Shown piece by piece: positions 38,606-50,931 of a DNA stretch of 64,000 nt (the first letter of the stretch is position 1; every line of letters starts with the position of its first letter). The notes under the pieces were generated by a model that saw only the letters and a program-made list of their open reading frames with translations, did no database searches and had not been told where the DNA came from. The position numbers were made by a program, and so were the translations under genes. Origin of the DNA: Pseudomonas sessilinigenes (GTDB lineage Bacteria > Pseudomonadota > Gammaproteobacteria > Pseudomonadales > Pseudomonadaceae); NCBI RefSeq assembly GCF_003850565.1, contig NZ_CP027706.1, forward strand, positions 4,092,001 through 4,156,000, written 5' to 3'.

Positions 38606-38633
38606 GTGCAAGGGCCGCGATGGGGCCTTGCAC
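38606..38633. terminator. Bidirectional hairpin after the cytochrome c' gene
   Basis: GTGCAAGGGCC and GGCCTTGCAC pair closely (one bulge) around a short loop, between convergent genes. Confidence 0.55.
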
Positions 38634-38663
38634 TGGCAGCCTGCGTGGCCACGATCAACTCGA

Positions 38664-39059
38664 TTACTTGTCCAGTTCCTCCAGGGCTTGCTGCAGTTCC
38701 TTGCGTGACTCGGCGAGCTTGTCCTTGCGCTTGTTGATCTTCTCCGAGTCGCCTTTCTTCATGGCCTTTTCCAGGTCTGCCTGACGTCGGCTGACTTCGT
38801 GCTTGGCATCCAGGACCTTGTTTTCCCGTTCTTTTTTCAGCGAGGCATCGGTGCAGTGGGTCGTGACCTCGTCCAGGGCACGCTCCAGGCCAGCCTGCTG
38901 CTCGCTATTGCCGTGGGCCTTGGCCTGTTCGATCTGGGCCGAAATGGCCTGGCGCTTGGCCGCGCAGCCGGTCAACTCCGGGGTTTGCTCCGCAGCCAGC
39001 AAGGGGGCGCTCATCAGGCAGAACAAGCTCAAGGCGGCAAGCGATGAGAAAACTTTCAT
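38664..39059 (-). CDS. DUF1090 periplasmic protein
   Basis: Secreted protein of 131 residues with signal peptide MKVFSSLAALSLFCLMSAPL, cleaved near LAAEQ. The mature part is almost entirely charged helix and looks like a coiled coil, with two cysteines (TGCAAKRQ and TTHCTD) that could form a disulfide. It matches the DUF1090/YqjC type. The function is unknown. Longer in-frame starts were rejected because they precede a perfect signal peptide. Confidence 0.82.
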   Translation of the reverse strand: MKVFSSLAALSLFCLMSAPLLAAEQTPELTGCAAKRQAISAQIEQAKAHGNSEQQAGLERALDEVTTHCTDASLKKERENKVLDAKHEVSRRQADLEKAMKKGDSEKINKRKDKLAESRKELQQALEELDK

Positions 39060-39177
39060 TGAAGGCTCCAGGTAAAGATGATCAAAAAATAACCAATTGA
39101 AAATACTGGGTTCATGCCGGAATGAGTTGTTGGAGCTCATTCCTGGCTGGGCGGTTCAACAGGCCCGGGATGACAGG

Positions 39178-40869
<1,692 letters not shown>

Positions 40870-41014
40870 TCATGCCTGAAGGTTAGGTGGCTGCGCAAAG
40901 GGCATCGCCAGCAGGTGTTTGCGGGGTGTTTCATCACTCTGGTGCGAGAGGGTTTTGCCCAGGTGGTCCCGTATTGGCCGGGGTTTCAAAGCCGATAGGG
41001 AAATCTGTGGCAAC

Positions 41015-41047
41015 AAAAAGCCCCGCCGGGCGAGCCGGGCGGGGCTT
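41015..41047 (-). terminator. Rho-independent terminator of metK
   Basis: A 10-base stem, AAGCCCCGCC with GGCGGGGCTT, plus an AAAAA run on the plus strand that becomes the U run for the leftward transcript, 18 bases past the metK stop. Confidence 0.9.
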
Positions 41048-41065
41048 GGGTGTCGCGTTGGGAGA

Positions 41066-42256
<1,191 letters not shown>

Positions 42257-42274
42257 CTCGACGGTTTCCTAAAT

Positions 42275-43270
42275 TTACCGATGGTGAGTGTTGCCAGCCG
42301 GTCGCTGAAAATGACGGACCTGGATCTGGAAACCATTACGTAAGCCCACATAGAGGCTGTCCCCGGGAGTCAGTCCCGCAGCGGTGGCCCAACGGGCCAG
42401 ATCATCTTGTTCGAACCCTAGCCAGAGATCACCACAGGCCTCTCTGGCCCAACTCTGATTGTGGCTGCACAAGTCTGTCACCAGCAGGCTGCCGCCTGCT
42501 TGCAGCAATTGCGCCATCTGCTTGAGGGCTTCGGCTGGCGCGGCGAAGTGGTGCAGGACCATGTTCAGCACGACGCAGTCGGCCTTGAGCTGCACACCCT
42601 TCAATGCATCGGCCAATTGCAGATTGACGTTAGCCAGTGTTTCGCGTTCGCACAGCTGGCGTGCCAGTTCCAGCATCGCCGGGCTGTTGTCCAGGGCAGT
42701 CACCTGGGCAAAGCGCCGAGCCAGGTCGGGGAGGAAGCCGCCGTCGCCGGGGCCGACCTCGATGGCCGTGGCCGAGGGCTTGAAGCCCAGTTTGTCCAGC
42801 AAGGCCAGGACGCTCTCGCGATACTGGGGCAGTCCCGCGATCAGGTCCTGCTGGGCGCGGAATTTCTCCGCTACCCGGGAAAAGAAATCTTCACTGGCGG
42901 CGGCCCGCTGCCCATGCACCAGGCCGATCCGTGACTGGACGTCGGTCGGTAGCGGCAATTGGTCGACTTCATCCAACAGCGCTGAATGCAGCCTGCCACC
43001 CAGCAGTTCGGTGTGGGGCAGGGCACGGCGATAGAAAATCGCATTGCCTTCGCGGCGGGTGGCCACCAGGCCGGCCTGGGCCAGGACCTTCAGGTGATGG
43101 CTCATGCCCGACTGGCCGGTGGCGAAAATCTGCGCCAGTTCCAGCACGCCGAATGAATCGTTGCTCAGGGCACGCAATACATTGAGACGTAAGGGATCGC
43201 CGCCAGCCTTGCACAAGGCTGCCAGGTCATCGCAATCGTCTTGGCCAATGGAGGGTGCGTGCAGGTTCAT
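42275..43270 (-). CDS. ArsR-family regulator fused to a SAM-dependent methyltransferase domain (SahR-like)
   Basis: Fusion of 331 residues. Residues about 15-100 are an ArsR winged helix (DPLRLNVLRALSNDSFGVLEL, then TGQSGMSHHLKVLAQAGLV). Residues about 140-315 are a class I methyltransferase fold with AIEVGPGDGGFLPDLA as motif I and a LNMVLHHFAAP segment. The SahR family of this architecture represses SAM-cycle genes and releases DNA when SAH binds the methylase-like domain. The operon with metK and the upstream palindrome fit that role. Catalytic activity is not required for the model. Confidence 0.88.
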   Translation of the reverse strand: MNLHAPSIGQDDCDDLAALCKAGGDPLRLNVLRALSNDSFGVLELAQIFATGQSGMSHHLKVLAQAGLVATRREGNAIFYRRALPHTELLGGRLHSALLDEVDQLPLPTDVQSRIGLVHGQRAAASEDFFSRVAEKFRAQQDLIAGLPQYRESVLALLDKLGFKPSATAIEVGPGDGGFLPDLARRFAQVTALDNSPAMLELARQLCERETLANVNLQLADALKGVQLKADCVVLNMVLHHFAAPAEALKQMAQLLQAGGSLLVTDLCSHNQSWAREACGDLWLGFEQDDLARWATAAGLTPGDSLYVGLRNGFQIQVRHFQRPAGNTHHR

Positions 43271-43310
43271 GGAAACGCAGTCTAGTGATGCCCGAAACAG
43301 CCTGCAAGGC

Positions 43311-43334
43311 CAATATCAAAAAGTTTTGATATTG
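43311..43334. promoter_or_regulatory. Perfect inverted repeat, likely SahR operator
   Basis: CAATATCAAAA and TTTTGATATTG form an 11-base perfect inverted repeat with a 2-base spacer, 41 bases upstream of the ArsR-methyltransferase start. An AT-rich palindrome is the usual ArsR-family site, so autoregulation of the regulator-metK operon is the natural reading. Binding is inferred. Confidence 0.75.
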
Positions 43335-43530
43335 CAGCGCTCGGTGCCCATGCCAGAGCAGCGGGACACTTTTATAGGCCGTGCTGTCAGGGTTTGGCCG
43401 GTCGCTGGCGCCAATGTCCGTGGGAAAAACGCTGCTGAGTGACTATCTGTGATTGCCCCCGCCTGGCGCCTGAGGGAAAATGCAGGCCTTTTTTCCGTTT
43501 TGTTTTCACTCAATCTCCAGGAGATCAGCG

Positions 43531-45528
43531 ATGCCAAGCCGTCGTGAGCGTGCCAACGCCATTCGTGCCCTCAGCATGGATGCCGTGCAAAAAGCCAACA
43601 GCGGCCATCCAGGTGCCCCCATGGGCATGGCGGATATCGCCGAAGTACTTTGGCGTGACTACCTCAAGCACAACCCGAGCAATCCATCCTTTGCCGACCG
43701 CGACCGTTTCGTACTGTCCAATGGCCACGGCTCGATGTTGATCTACTCGCTGCTGCACCTGACCGGCTACGATCTTTCGATCGATGACCTGAAGAATTTC
43801 CGCCAACTGCACAGCCGTACCCCGGGCCACCCGGAATTCGGCTACACCCCGGGTGTGGAAACCACCACCGGCCCGCTGGGCCAGGGCCTGGCCAATGCCG
43901 TGGGCTTCGCCCTGGCGGAAAAAGTCCTGGCGGCGCAGTTCAACCGCCCTGGCCACAACATCGTCGACCACCACACCTATGTGTTCCTGGGTGATGGCTG
44001 CATGATGGAAGGCATTTCCCACGAAGTCGCTTCCCTGGCCGGCACCCTGGGCCTGGGCAAGCTGATCGCCTTCTACGATGACAACGGTATCTCCATCGAC
44101 GGCGAAGTCGAAGGCTGGTTCACCGACGACACCCCCAAGCGCTTCGAAGCCTACAACTGGCAGGTGATCCGCAACGTCGATGGCCACGATCCGGAAGAGA
44201 TCAAGACCGCCATCGAGACCGCTCGCAAGAGCCCGCTGCCGACCCTGATCTGCTGCAAGACCACCATCGGTTTCGGCTCGCCGAACAAGCAAGGCAAGGA
44301 AGATTGCCACGGCGCCCCGCTGGGCGCCGAGGAAATCGCCCTGACCCGCGAAGCCCTGAAGTGGAACCACGGTCCGTTCGAAATCCCTGCCGACATCTAT
44401 GCCGAGTGGGACGCCAAGGAAACCGGTCGCGCTGTCGAAGCCGAGTGGGACCAGCGTTTCGCTGCCTACTCCGCCGCGTTCCCGACCGAAGCCAACGAAC
44501 TGATCCGTCGCCTGAGCGGCGAGCTGCCGGCCGACTTCTCCGAGAAGGCCGATGCCTACATCGCTGAAGTCGCGGCCAAAGGCGAAACCATCGCCAGCCG
44601 TAAAGCCAGCCAGAACGCCCTGAACGCGTTCGGCCCGCTGCTGCCGGAAGTGCTGGGCGGTTCGGCTGACCTGGCCGGTTCCAACCTGACCCTGTGGAAA
44701 GGCTGCAAAGGCGTCAGCGCCGAAGACGCCAGCGGCAACTACATGTACTACGGCGTGCGCGAATTCGGCATGACCGCCATCATGAACGGCGTGGCCCTGC
44801 ACGGTGGCCTGGTGCCTTACGGCGCGACCTTCCTGATGTTCATGGAGTACGCCCGCAACGCGGTGCGCATGTCGGCGCTGATGAAGCAACGCGTCATCCA
44901 CGTCTACACCCACGACTCCATCGGCCTGGGCGAAGACGGCCCGACCCACCAGCCGATCGAGCAGCTGACCAGCCTGCGCAGCACCCCGAACCTCGATACC
45001 TGGCGTCCAGCCGACGCCGTGGAATCGGCGGTGTCCTGGAAGTACGCACTGGAGCGCAAGGACGGCCCATCGGCGCTGATCTTCTCTCGCCAGAACCTGC
45101 AGCACCAGGCTCGTGACAATGCCCAGATCGCTGCCATCAGCCGCGGTGGCTACGTGTTGAAGGACTGCGCAGGCGAGCCTGAACTGATCCTGATCGCCAC
45201 GGGTTCGGAAGTGGGCCTGGCGGTACAAGCCTTCGACAAGCTGACCGAGCAAGGCCGCAAGGTGCGCGTGGTGTCCATGCCATGCACCAGCGTGTTCGAC
45301 GCCCAGGACGCCGGCTACAAGCAATCGGTACTGCCGTTGCAGGTCGGTGCGCGGATCGCCATCGAAGCCGCCCATGCCGACTTCTGGTACAAGTACGTGG
45401 GCCTGGAAGGCCGCGTGATCGGCATGACCACCTATGGTGAGTCGGCCCCTGCGCCTGCGCTGTTCGAAGAGTTCGGCTTCACCCTGGAAAACATCCTGGG
45501 CCAGGCTGAAGAGCTGCTGGAAGACTAA
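43531..45528 (+). CDS. tkt: Transketolase
   Basis: ThDP-dependent transketolase of 665 residues, full length for the family. It moves two-carbon units in the pentose phosphate pathway, the main hexose route in pseudomonads along with Entner-Doudoroff. It starts [20 protein letters not shown] behind CAGGAGA. The ThDP motif is seen as [14 protein letters not shown], and the C-terminal half has [18 protein letters not shown]. It is divergent from the ArsR-methyltransferase gene and heads the central-carbon block. Confidence 0.97.
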   Translation: MPSRRERANAIRALSMDAVQKANSGHPGAPMGMADIAEVLWRDYLKHNPSNPSFADRDRFVLSNGHGSMLIYSLLHLTGYDLSIDDLKNFRQLHSRTPGHPEFGYTPGVETTTGPLGQGLANAVGFALAEKVLAAQFNRPGHNIVDHHTYVFLGDGCMMEGISHEVASLAGTLGLGKLIAFYDDNGISIDGEVEGWFTDDTPKRFEAYNWQVIRNVDGHDPEEIKTAIETARKSPLPTLICCKTTIGFGSPNKQGKEDCHGAPLGAEEIALTREALKWNHGPFEIPADIYAEWDAKETGRAVEAEWDQRFAAYSAAFPTEANELIRRLSGELPADFSEKADAYIAEVAAKGETIASRKASQNALNAFGPLLPEVLGGSADLAGSNLTLWKGCKGVSAEDASGNYMYYGVREFGMTAIMNGVALHGGLVPYGATFLMFMEYARNAVRMSALMKQRVIHVYTHDSIGLGEDGPTHQPIEQLTSLRSTPNLDTWRPADAVESAVSWKYALERKDGPSALIFSRQNLQHQARDNAQIAAISRGGYVLKDCAGEPELILIATGSEVGLAVQAFDKLTEQGRKVRVVSMPCTSVFDAQDAGYKQSVLPLQVGARIAIEAAHADFWYKYVGLEGRVIGMTTYGESAPAPALFEEFGFTLENILGQAEELLED

Positions 45529-45559
45529 GTCCGCTGGTTGCGTTGTCTGCTGTTCTTCT

Positions 45560-45615
45560 CGGGCAAGCCCCGCTCCTACAGATCACTGAGATCCTGTAGG
45601 AGCGGGGCTTGCCCG
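45560..45615. repeat. Paired REP element (REPIN) between tkt and epd
   Basis: Two 21-base arms, each built on GTAGGAGCGGGGCTTGCCCG, are perfect reverse complements separated by 14 bases. This is the paired form of the REP family seen singly at 20128 and 23765. It can fold into a strong hairpin in the tkt transcript. Confidence 0.88.
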
Positions 45616-45675
45616 CGATTACAATCGAACAGTTAACGCTGCACTGATGGATTCACCCCGGTCATCGAGAACCCC

Positions 45676-46740
45676 ATGCCTCAATCGCGTCGCTATAAAG
45701 TTGCACTCAACGGCTACGGCCGTATTGGTCGTTGCGTCTTGCGTGCTCTGTTCGAGCGAGGGGCCGCGGCAGGGTTCGAGATCGTGGCCATCAACGACCT
45801 GGCCGATATGGCCAGCGTCGAATACCTGACACGCTTCGACTCCACCCACGGCCGGTTTCCCGGCGAGGTGACGGTCGATGGCGATTGTCTGCATATCAAT
45901 GGCAACTGCGTGAAAGTGCTGCGCAGTGCCACCCCCGAAGGCATCGATTGGGCGGCCCTGGACATCGACCTGGTGCTGGAGTGTTCCGGCGCCTATCACA
46001 CCCGTGAGGACGGCCAGCGCTTCCTCGATGCTGGCGCGCCACGGGTGCTGTTTTCCCAGCCGATGGCCAGCGAGTCGGATGTCGACGCCACCATCGTCTA
46101 CGGCGTGAACCAGGATTGCCTGAGCGGCGACGAGCTGCTGGTATCCAATGCCTCCTGTACCACCAACTGCGGTGTCCCGCTGTTGCGCCTGCTGGACCAG
46201 GCCATCGGCCTGGAATACGTGTCGATCACCACCATCCATTCGGCGATGAACGACCAGCCAGTGATCGATGCCTATCACCACGAGGACCTGCGCCGCACCC
46301 GTTCGGCGTTCCAGTCGGTGATCCCGGTATCCACAGGCCTGGCCCGTGGTATCGAACGACTGTTGCCGGAACTTGCCGGGCGGATTCAGGCCAAAGCCGT
46401 ACGGGTGCCGACGGTCAACGTATCCTGCCTGGATATCACCATGCAGACGGTAAGCGATACCGACACCGCGGAGGTCAACCGGATCTTGCGCGAGGCCGCT
46501 ACCAGCGGTCCGCTCAAGGGACTTTTGGCCTACACCGAGTTGCCGCACGCCAGCTGCGACTTCAATCATGACCCCCATTCGGCGATCGTCGATGCCAGTC
46601 AGACTCGCGTTTCCGGCCCCCGGCTGGTGAACATCCTGGCCTGGTTCGACAACGAATGGGGTTTTGCCAACCGGATGCTGGACGTTGCCGGACATTACCT
46701 GCAAATAGCCGCTCCACTCCCTGCTTCTAATATTCAGTAA
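45676..46740 (+). CDS. epd: D-erythrose-4-phosphate dehydrogenase
   Basis: GAPDH-family enzyme of 354 residues. Epd oxidises erythrose 4-phosphate to 4-phosphoerythronate, the first step of pyridoxal phosphate synthesis. It opens with [19 protein letters not shown] (Rossmann), and the catalytic cysteine is C161 in SNASCTTNC. The tkt-epd-pgk order is the classic setting of epd, which is why I prefer it to gapA; the transketolase product is its substrate. pgk follows at 17 bases. Confidence 0.92.
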   Translation: MPQSRRYKVALNGYGRIGRCVLRALFERGAAAGFEIVAINDLADMASVEYLTRFDSTHGRFPGEVTVDGDCLHINGNCVKVLRSATPEGIDWAALDIDLVLECSGAYHTREDGQRFLDAGAPRVLFSQPMASESDVDATIVYGVNQDCLSGDELLVSNASCTTNCGVPLLRLLDQAIGLEYVSITTIHSAMNDQPVIDAYHHEDLRRTRSAFQSVIPVSTGLARGIERLLPELAGRIQAKAVRVPTVNVSCLDITMQTVSDTDTAEVNRILREAATSGPLKGLLAYTELPHASCDFNHDPHSAIVDASQTRVSGPRLVNILAWFDNEWGFANRMLDVAGHYLQIAAPLPASNIQ

Positions 46741-46757
46741 CCCAGGAATTGCGACCC

Positions 46758-47920
46758 ATGACCGTGTTGAAGATGACCGACCTCGATCTGCAAGGTAAGC
46801 GCGTGCTGATCCGCGAAGACCTCAACGTCCCAGTCAAGGACGGTGTAGTCACCAGCGACGCGCGGATCCTGGCTTCGCTGCCGACCATCAAGCTGGCCCT
46901 GGAAAAAGGCGCGGCGGTGATGGTCTGCTCGCACCTGGGCCGTCCGACCGAAGGTGAGTTTTCGGCCGAGAACAGCCTCAAGCCGGTGGCTGACTACCTG
47001 AGCCGCGCCCTGGGCCGCGAAGTGCCGCTGGTGGCCGACTACCTGGGTGGTGTCGAGGTCAAGGCCGGCGACGTCGTGCTGTTCGAAAACGTGCGTTTCA
47101 ACAAGGGCGAGAAAAAGAACGCCGACGAGCTGGCCCAGCAGTACGCTGCCCTGTGCGATGTGTTCGTGATGGATGCCTTCGGTACCGCGCACCGTGCCGA
47201 GGGTTCGACCCACGGCGTGGCCAAGTTCGCCAAGGTAGCGGCCGCGGGCCCGCTGCTGGCTGCCGAACTGGATGCCCTGGGCAAGGCCCTGGATACCCCG
47301 GCCCAGCCGATGGCGGCGATCGTCGCCGGCTCCAAGGTGTCCACCAAGCTGGACGTGCTCAACAGCCTGAGCGAGGTCTGCGACCAGCTGATCGTTGGGG
47401 GGGTATCGCCAACACTTTCCTGGCCGCCGCCGGCCACCCGGTGGGCAAGTCGCTGTACGAGCCTGACCTGCTGGACACCGCCCGCGCCATTGCCGCCAAG
47501 GTCAGCGTACCGCTGCCGGTGGACGTGGTAGTGGCCAAGGAGTTCGCCGAGACTGCCGCCGCCACCGTCAAGGCGATCGCCGACGTGGCGGCCGACGACA
47601 TGATCCTGGACATCGGTCCGCAGACCGCGGCGCAGTTCGCCGAGTTGCTCAAGTCCTCCAGGACCATCCTCTGGAACGGTCCGGTGGGCGTGTTCGAGTT
47701 CGATCAGTTCGGCAACGGCACCAAGGTACTGGCCCAGGCCATCGCCGATAGCTCGGCGTTCTCCATCGCAGGTGGTGGCGACACCCTGGCCGCCATCGAC
47801 AAGTACGGCGTTGCTCAGCAGATTTCCTACATTTCTACCGGTGGCGGCGCTTTCCTCGAGTTCGTCGAAGGCAAGGTCCTGCCGGCAGTCGAAGTCCTGG
47901 AAGCCCGGGCCAAGGCCTGA
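46758..47920 (+). pseudogene. pgk: Phosphoglycerate kinase, interrupted by a one-base frameshift
   Basis: The first part, to about residue 214 (starting [20 protein letters not shown]), and the second part (from [18 protein letters not shown] to VLEARAKA) are both clean PGK sequence in different frames. The switch falls in a run of seven G at 47397-47403, where eight G would restore GGG GGG GGT and a normal 387-residue protein. As written, the first frame ends at 47531. PGK is a central glycolytic/gluconeogenic enzyme, so a homopolymer sequencing error is likelier than true loss. Confidence 0.92.
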
Positions 47921-47952
47921 GCCTCCCGTTGGCCGGGCAAAGGAGTGTTCTG

Positions 47953-48174
47953 ATGGTCAAGACATTGCCACTGCTGTTCGCCACGGCCTGGCTCGTGGGG
48001 TGTTCGGCCAGTTCGCAGGTAAAGCCGGCGGACGAGGACGGGCCCCCGGGAAAGGGCTGCTACCAGGCCGACTGGCAGGCCGAGACGGCTCCGGTGATCA
48101 ACAAGCGCCTGGGGCCTGAAGGGCTGGAGAAGTACGAGACACCGTCAAAGGCCAGGGAACAGGGTTGCCCTTGA
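47953..48174 (+). CDS. Small lipoprotein, unknown function
   Basis: Predicted lipoprotein of 73 residues behind AGGAGTG, with signal peptide MVKTLPLLFATAWLVGC and lipobox cysteine C17. The short mature part has two further cysteines (GKGCYQADW and EQGCP) that might form a disulfide. It starts 32 bases after pgk. P. aeruginosa has a small hypothetical gene at the same place (PA0553), so it is conserved in position. I do not recognise a family function. Confidence 0.8.
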   Translation: MVKTLPLLFATAWLVGCSASSQVKPADEDGPPGKGCYQADWQAETAPVINKRLGPEGLEKYETPSKAREQGCP

Positions 48175-48234
48175 CGGGTCAGATTGGATAACGCGAAGGG
48201 CCGGGACCCTTGGGTCACCGGCCGAGGAACATCG

Positions 48235-48564
48235 ATGAAAGCTTTGATCGCCGCGGCGATGCTGGGGCTGCTTGCCGGGTGCGCTGATCTGCACCTGCTC
48301 AAGTCACCGACCACCGATGAATGGACCACCTGGGTATGCGATAGCCAGGCACAGGTGCTCTGGCGCTACGCCGATGACAGCCGCAAGGCCGTCGACGTAC
48401 GCCTGGGGGGTGACGATCAGGTTCGCCGCCTGAAGCTCGAGCCTAGCGGTTCGGGCACGCTGTACAGCGACGACATGCTGGCGTTTCACGTCAAGGGTGA
48501 GGAAGGCCTGGTCTACTGGGTCGCCACCAATGACTTGATCGGCCGCGGCTGTAAAGCGCCGTAG
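48235..48564 (+). CDS. MliC-like lipoprotein (C-type lysozyme inhibitor family)
   Basis: Predicted lipoprotein of 109 residues, signal peptide MKALIAAAMLGLLAGC with lipobox. The domain has the MliC pattern: WVCDSQAQVLWRYADD, a beta-rich middle, and SGSGTLYSDDMLAFHVKGEE, with a second conserved cysteine near the C-terminus (GRGCKAP). MliC proteins inhibit host lysozyme. The assignment is from pattern only. It lies between pgk and fba, as PA0554 does in P. aeruginosa. Confidence 0.72.
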   Translation: MKALIAAAMLGLLAGCADLHLLKSPTTDEWTTWVCDSQAQVLWRYADDSRKAVDVRLGGDDQVRRLKLEPSGSGTLYSDDMLAFHVKGEEGLVYWVATNDLIGRGCKAP

Positions 48565-48585
48565 GCCGGGAACCGATGCTGAACC

Positions 48586-48677
48586 TGTGGGAGCGAAGCT
48601 GGCTCGCGATGCGGCCCGGACATTGGTGATGGATGTCGCCAGGCCGATCGCTATCGCGGGCAAGCCTCGCTCCTGCA
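48586..48677. repeat. Degenerate paired REP element upstream of fba
   Basis: TGTGGGAGCGAAGCTGGCTC then GCGAT faces ATCGCGGGCAAGCCTCGCTC then CTGCA across 42 bases. The arms are from two sub-variants, so the pairing is imperfect. Confidence 0.7.
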
Positions 48678-48816
48678 GGGACGCAGGGCCCTTGGAATTG
48701 ATGAAGTAACGAATCCGCAGGCCGGGTTGACCCCCGATCTGCAATCACTTGAATAGCAGTCGCCGCTACGGCAGGCTTGCACGATTAACGACCCTCGACC
48801 GGGAGAGACACACACA

Positions 48817-49881
48817 ATGGCACTCATCAGCATGCGCCAGATGCTGGACCACGCAGCCGAGTTCGGCTACGGCGTTCCAGCCTTCAACGTCAACAACCTT
48901 GAGCAGATGCGCGCCATCATGGAAGCCGCTGACAAGACTGACTCCCCGGTGATCGTCCAGGCTTCGGCCGGTGCCCGCAAATACGCTGGTGCGCCGTTCC
49001 TGCGTCACCTGATCCTGGCCGCGATCGAAGAATTCCCGCACATCCCGGTGTGCATGCACCAGGACCACGGCACCAGCCCCGACGTTTGCCAGCGCTCCAT
49101 TCAGCTGGGCTTCTCTTCGGTCATGATGGACGGCTCCCTGGGCGAAGACGGCAAGACTCCGACCGACTACGAGTACAACGTCCGCGTTACCCAGCAGACC
49201 GTAGCCATGGCCCACGCCTGCGGCGTGTCGGTAGAAGGCGAGCTGGGCTGCCTGGGTTCCCTGGAAACCGGCATGGCCGGTGAAGAAGACGGCATCGGTG
49301 CCGAAGGCGTACTGGACCACAGCCAGATGCTGACCGATCCGGAAGAGGCCGCCGACTTCGTCAAGAAGACCCAGGTCGACGCCCTGGCCATCGCCATCGG
49401 TACCAGCCACGGTGCCTACAAGTTCACCAAGCCGCCTACCGGCGACGTGCTGGCTATCGACCGCATCAAGGAAATCCACAAGCGCATCCCCAACACCCAC
49501 CTGGTGATGCACGGTTCGTCCTCGGTTCCACAAGAGTGGCTGGCGATCATCAACCAGTACGGTGGCGACATCAAGGAAACCTACGGCGTGCCGGTCGAAG
49601 AGATCGTCGAAGGCATCAAGTACGGTGTACGCAAGGTCAATATCGACACCGACCTGCGCCTGGCATCCACCGGTGCCATGCGTCGCCTGATGGCACAGAA
49701 CCCGAGCGAATTCGACCCTCGCAAGTTCTTCGGCGCTACCGTGACTGCAATGCGTGATGTGTGCATCGCTCGTTACGAAGCCTTCGGTACTGCTGGCAAT
49801 GCTTCGAAGATCAAGCCGATCTCCCTGGAAGCGATGTTCCAGCGCTACCTCAAGGGTGAGCTGAACGCCAAGGTCAACTAA
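48817..49881 (+). CDS. fba: Class II fructose-1,6-bisphosphate aldolase
   Basis: Zinc-dependent aldolase of 354 residues that interconverts fructose 1,6-bisphosphate with two triose phosphates; in pseudomonads it mainly runs in the gluconeogenic direction. It starts [19 protein letters not shown]. Metal ligands are found in [11 protein letters not shown] and in the GTSHGAYKF and VMHGSSSVP segments. It closes the tkt-epd-pgk-fba block and is followed by a strong terminator. Confidence 0.96.
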   Translation: MALISMRQMLDHAAEFGYGVPAFNVNNLEQMRAIMEAADKTDSPVIVQASAGARKYAGAPFLRHLILAAIEEFPHIPVCMHQDHGTSPDVCQRSIQLGFSSVMMDGSLGEDGKTPTDYEYNVRVTQQTVAMAHACGVSVEGELGCLGSLETGMAGEEDGIGAEGVLDHSQMLTDPEEAADFVKKTQVDALAIAIGTSHGAYKFTKPPTGDVLAIDRIKEIHKRIPNTHLVMHGSSSVPQEWLAIINQYGGDIKETYGVPVEEIVEGIKYGVRKVNIDTDLRLASTGAMRRLMAQNPSEFDPRKFFGATVTAMRDVCIARYEAFGTAGNASKIKPISLEAMFQRYLKGELNAKVN

Positions 49882-49897
49882 GCCTCGGTGGTGAATG

Positions 49898-49926
49898 AAA
49901 AAGCCCGCAGTGATGCGGGCTTTTTT
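49898..49926 (+). terminator. Rho-independent terminator of fba
   Basis: AAAAAGCCCGCA and TGCGGGCTTTTTT form a GC stem with a 4-base loop and a T run, 17 bases past the fba stop. The A run lets it also serve the convergent alginate lyase gene. Confidence 0.93.
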
Positions 49927-49942
49927 GTGCCTGTATGCCGGC

Positions 49943-50614
49943 TCAGCTCTTGTTGTGGTCGATGTCCAGCTTGGAGAACGTCACCTTGCCACCTTCGCTG
50001 GTGTAGCCGGTGTTGTCCTGCACATAGACGCCAGCCTTGAAGTACAGCGGCTTGTCACGCCAGGTGGCGCTCAGTTGGGTGTTCCACTGATAGCCAGCGG
50101 CGCTGACGCCCAGGACGCCTCCGGGGCTCAGGTGGATCAGGTAGGAAAACCGCCGGTCCATGGGCACGTTCTTGGCGATGCCGATGACCCGGGACCGAGT
50201 GTCGCCCGGGCGCATGCGCACCTTGGCCACGATGTTGCCGCGGCCCTGGTTGGCCTTGTACTGGTACTCCAGTTTCACCAACGGCCTGGTGCTGTTGTAG
50301 GCATGGATCTGGCCGATGACGATCTTGCCTGACGATGGCACCTGGTTGACCGCCAGGGTGGCCTGCAACAGGTTGTCGGCTTCGGGATAAGTCCAGTTGC
50401 GCAGGGTGCCGTTGGCGTAGGTTTCGCGCAATTCGGTGCGTGGGTAGATGGCGTTCTCGGTCTTCGAGCCGGTGACCGGCGACCAGAAGAACAGGGTGCC
50501 GCTGTCGGAATGGAAGTATTGGTTCTTGAAGCCCTTGACCAGGGCCGGGGTATCGATGGTTGCCGGCGGACTGCCGACAGGAACGCTGAGGTTCCAGGTT
50601 GCCAGGTCGATCAT
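49943..50614 (-). CDS. Polysaccharide lyase family 7 alginate lyase
   Basis: PL7 lyase of 223 residues. All three family signatures are present: R59-TEL-R63 (YPRTELRET), QIH (VIGQIHAY) and YFKAGVYVQ. It should cleave alginate by beta-elimination. It starts MIDLATWNLSVPVG with no signal peptide, like P. aeruginosa PA1167, so it would be cytoplasmic or leave by a non-Sec route. It is separate from the alginate biosynthesis lyase AlgL (family 5). Confidence 0.9.
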   Translation of the reverse strand: MIDLATWNLSVPVGSPPATIDTPALVKGFKNQYFHSDSGTLFFWSPVTGSKTENAIYPRTELRETYANGTLRNWTYPEADNLLQATLAVNQVPSSGKIVIGQIHAYNSTRPLVKLEYQYKANQGRGNIVAKVRMRPGDTRSRVIGIAKNVPMDRRFSYLIHLSPGGVLGVSAAGYQWNTQLSATWRDKPLYFKAGVYVQDNTGYTSEGGKVTFSKLDIDHNKS

Positions 50615-50931
50615 GTAGGGAAATTCCGCAAGGATGTGCCTGGTGCAGCCTGCCGAGGGCTTTAGGCTGCACCTCTCGGGCATCTTTATAGCGCAGGGAA
50701 TCCTGCGGATGGATACCGTACGGCGGATATATGGCGCCAGCAAAATGCCTGGGTGCCATTCTTTATGCCTCGTGTGAATGAAAAGTGTGACCGTTAGTCG
50801 GGAGGCAGGGGCATTGGCAGAGTGATGGCTTGATGACAGCTTCTGCTTTTCAGGATCCGGGGCTAGAGTGAAACCTCAGGTTTTGTCGGGTTTCTCACCC
50901 GTTCAGTCTTATTACAGACAAGAGAAGCAGC
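50615..50931. promoter_or_regulatory. Divergent alginate lyase / GGDEF-EAL promoter region
   Basis: A 317-base gap between divergent genes. A perfect 9-base inverted repeat, GGTGCAGCC (50642-50650) with GGCTGCACC (50665-50673), lies 28 bases before the lyase start, in its probable leader. I see no coding ORF, and no certain promoter hexamers. Confidence 0.5.

Noticed and set aside
43525..45375. 616-codon open frame antisense to tkt
   Set aside because: It is a shadow of a highly conserved transketolase, without start signals or a recognisable domain.
45560..45615. Strong hairpin after tkt as a rho-independent terminator
   Set aside because: There is no U run, and the arms are a paired REP of a family seen elsewhere in the window.
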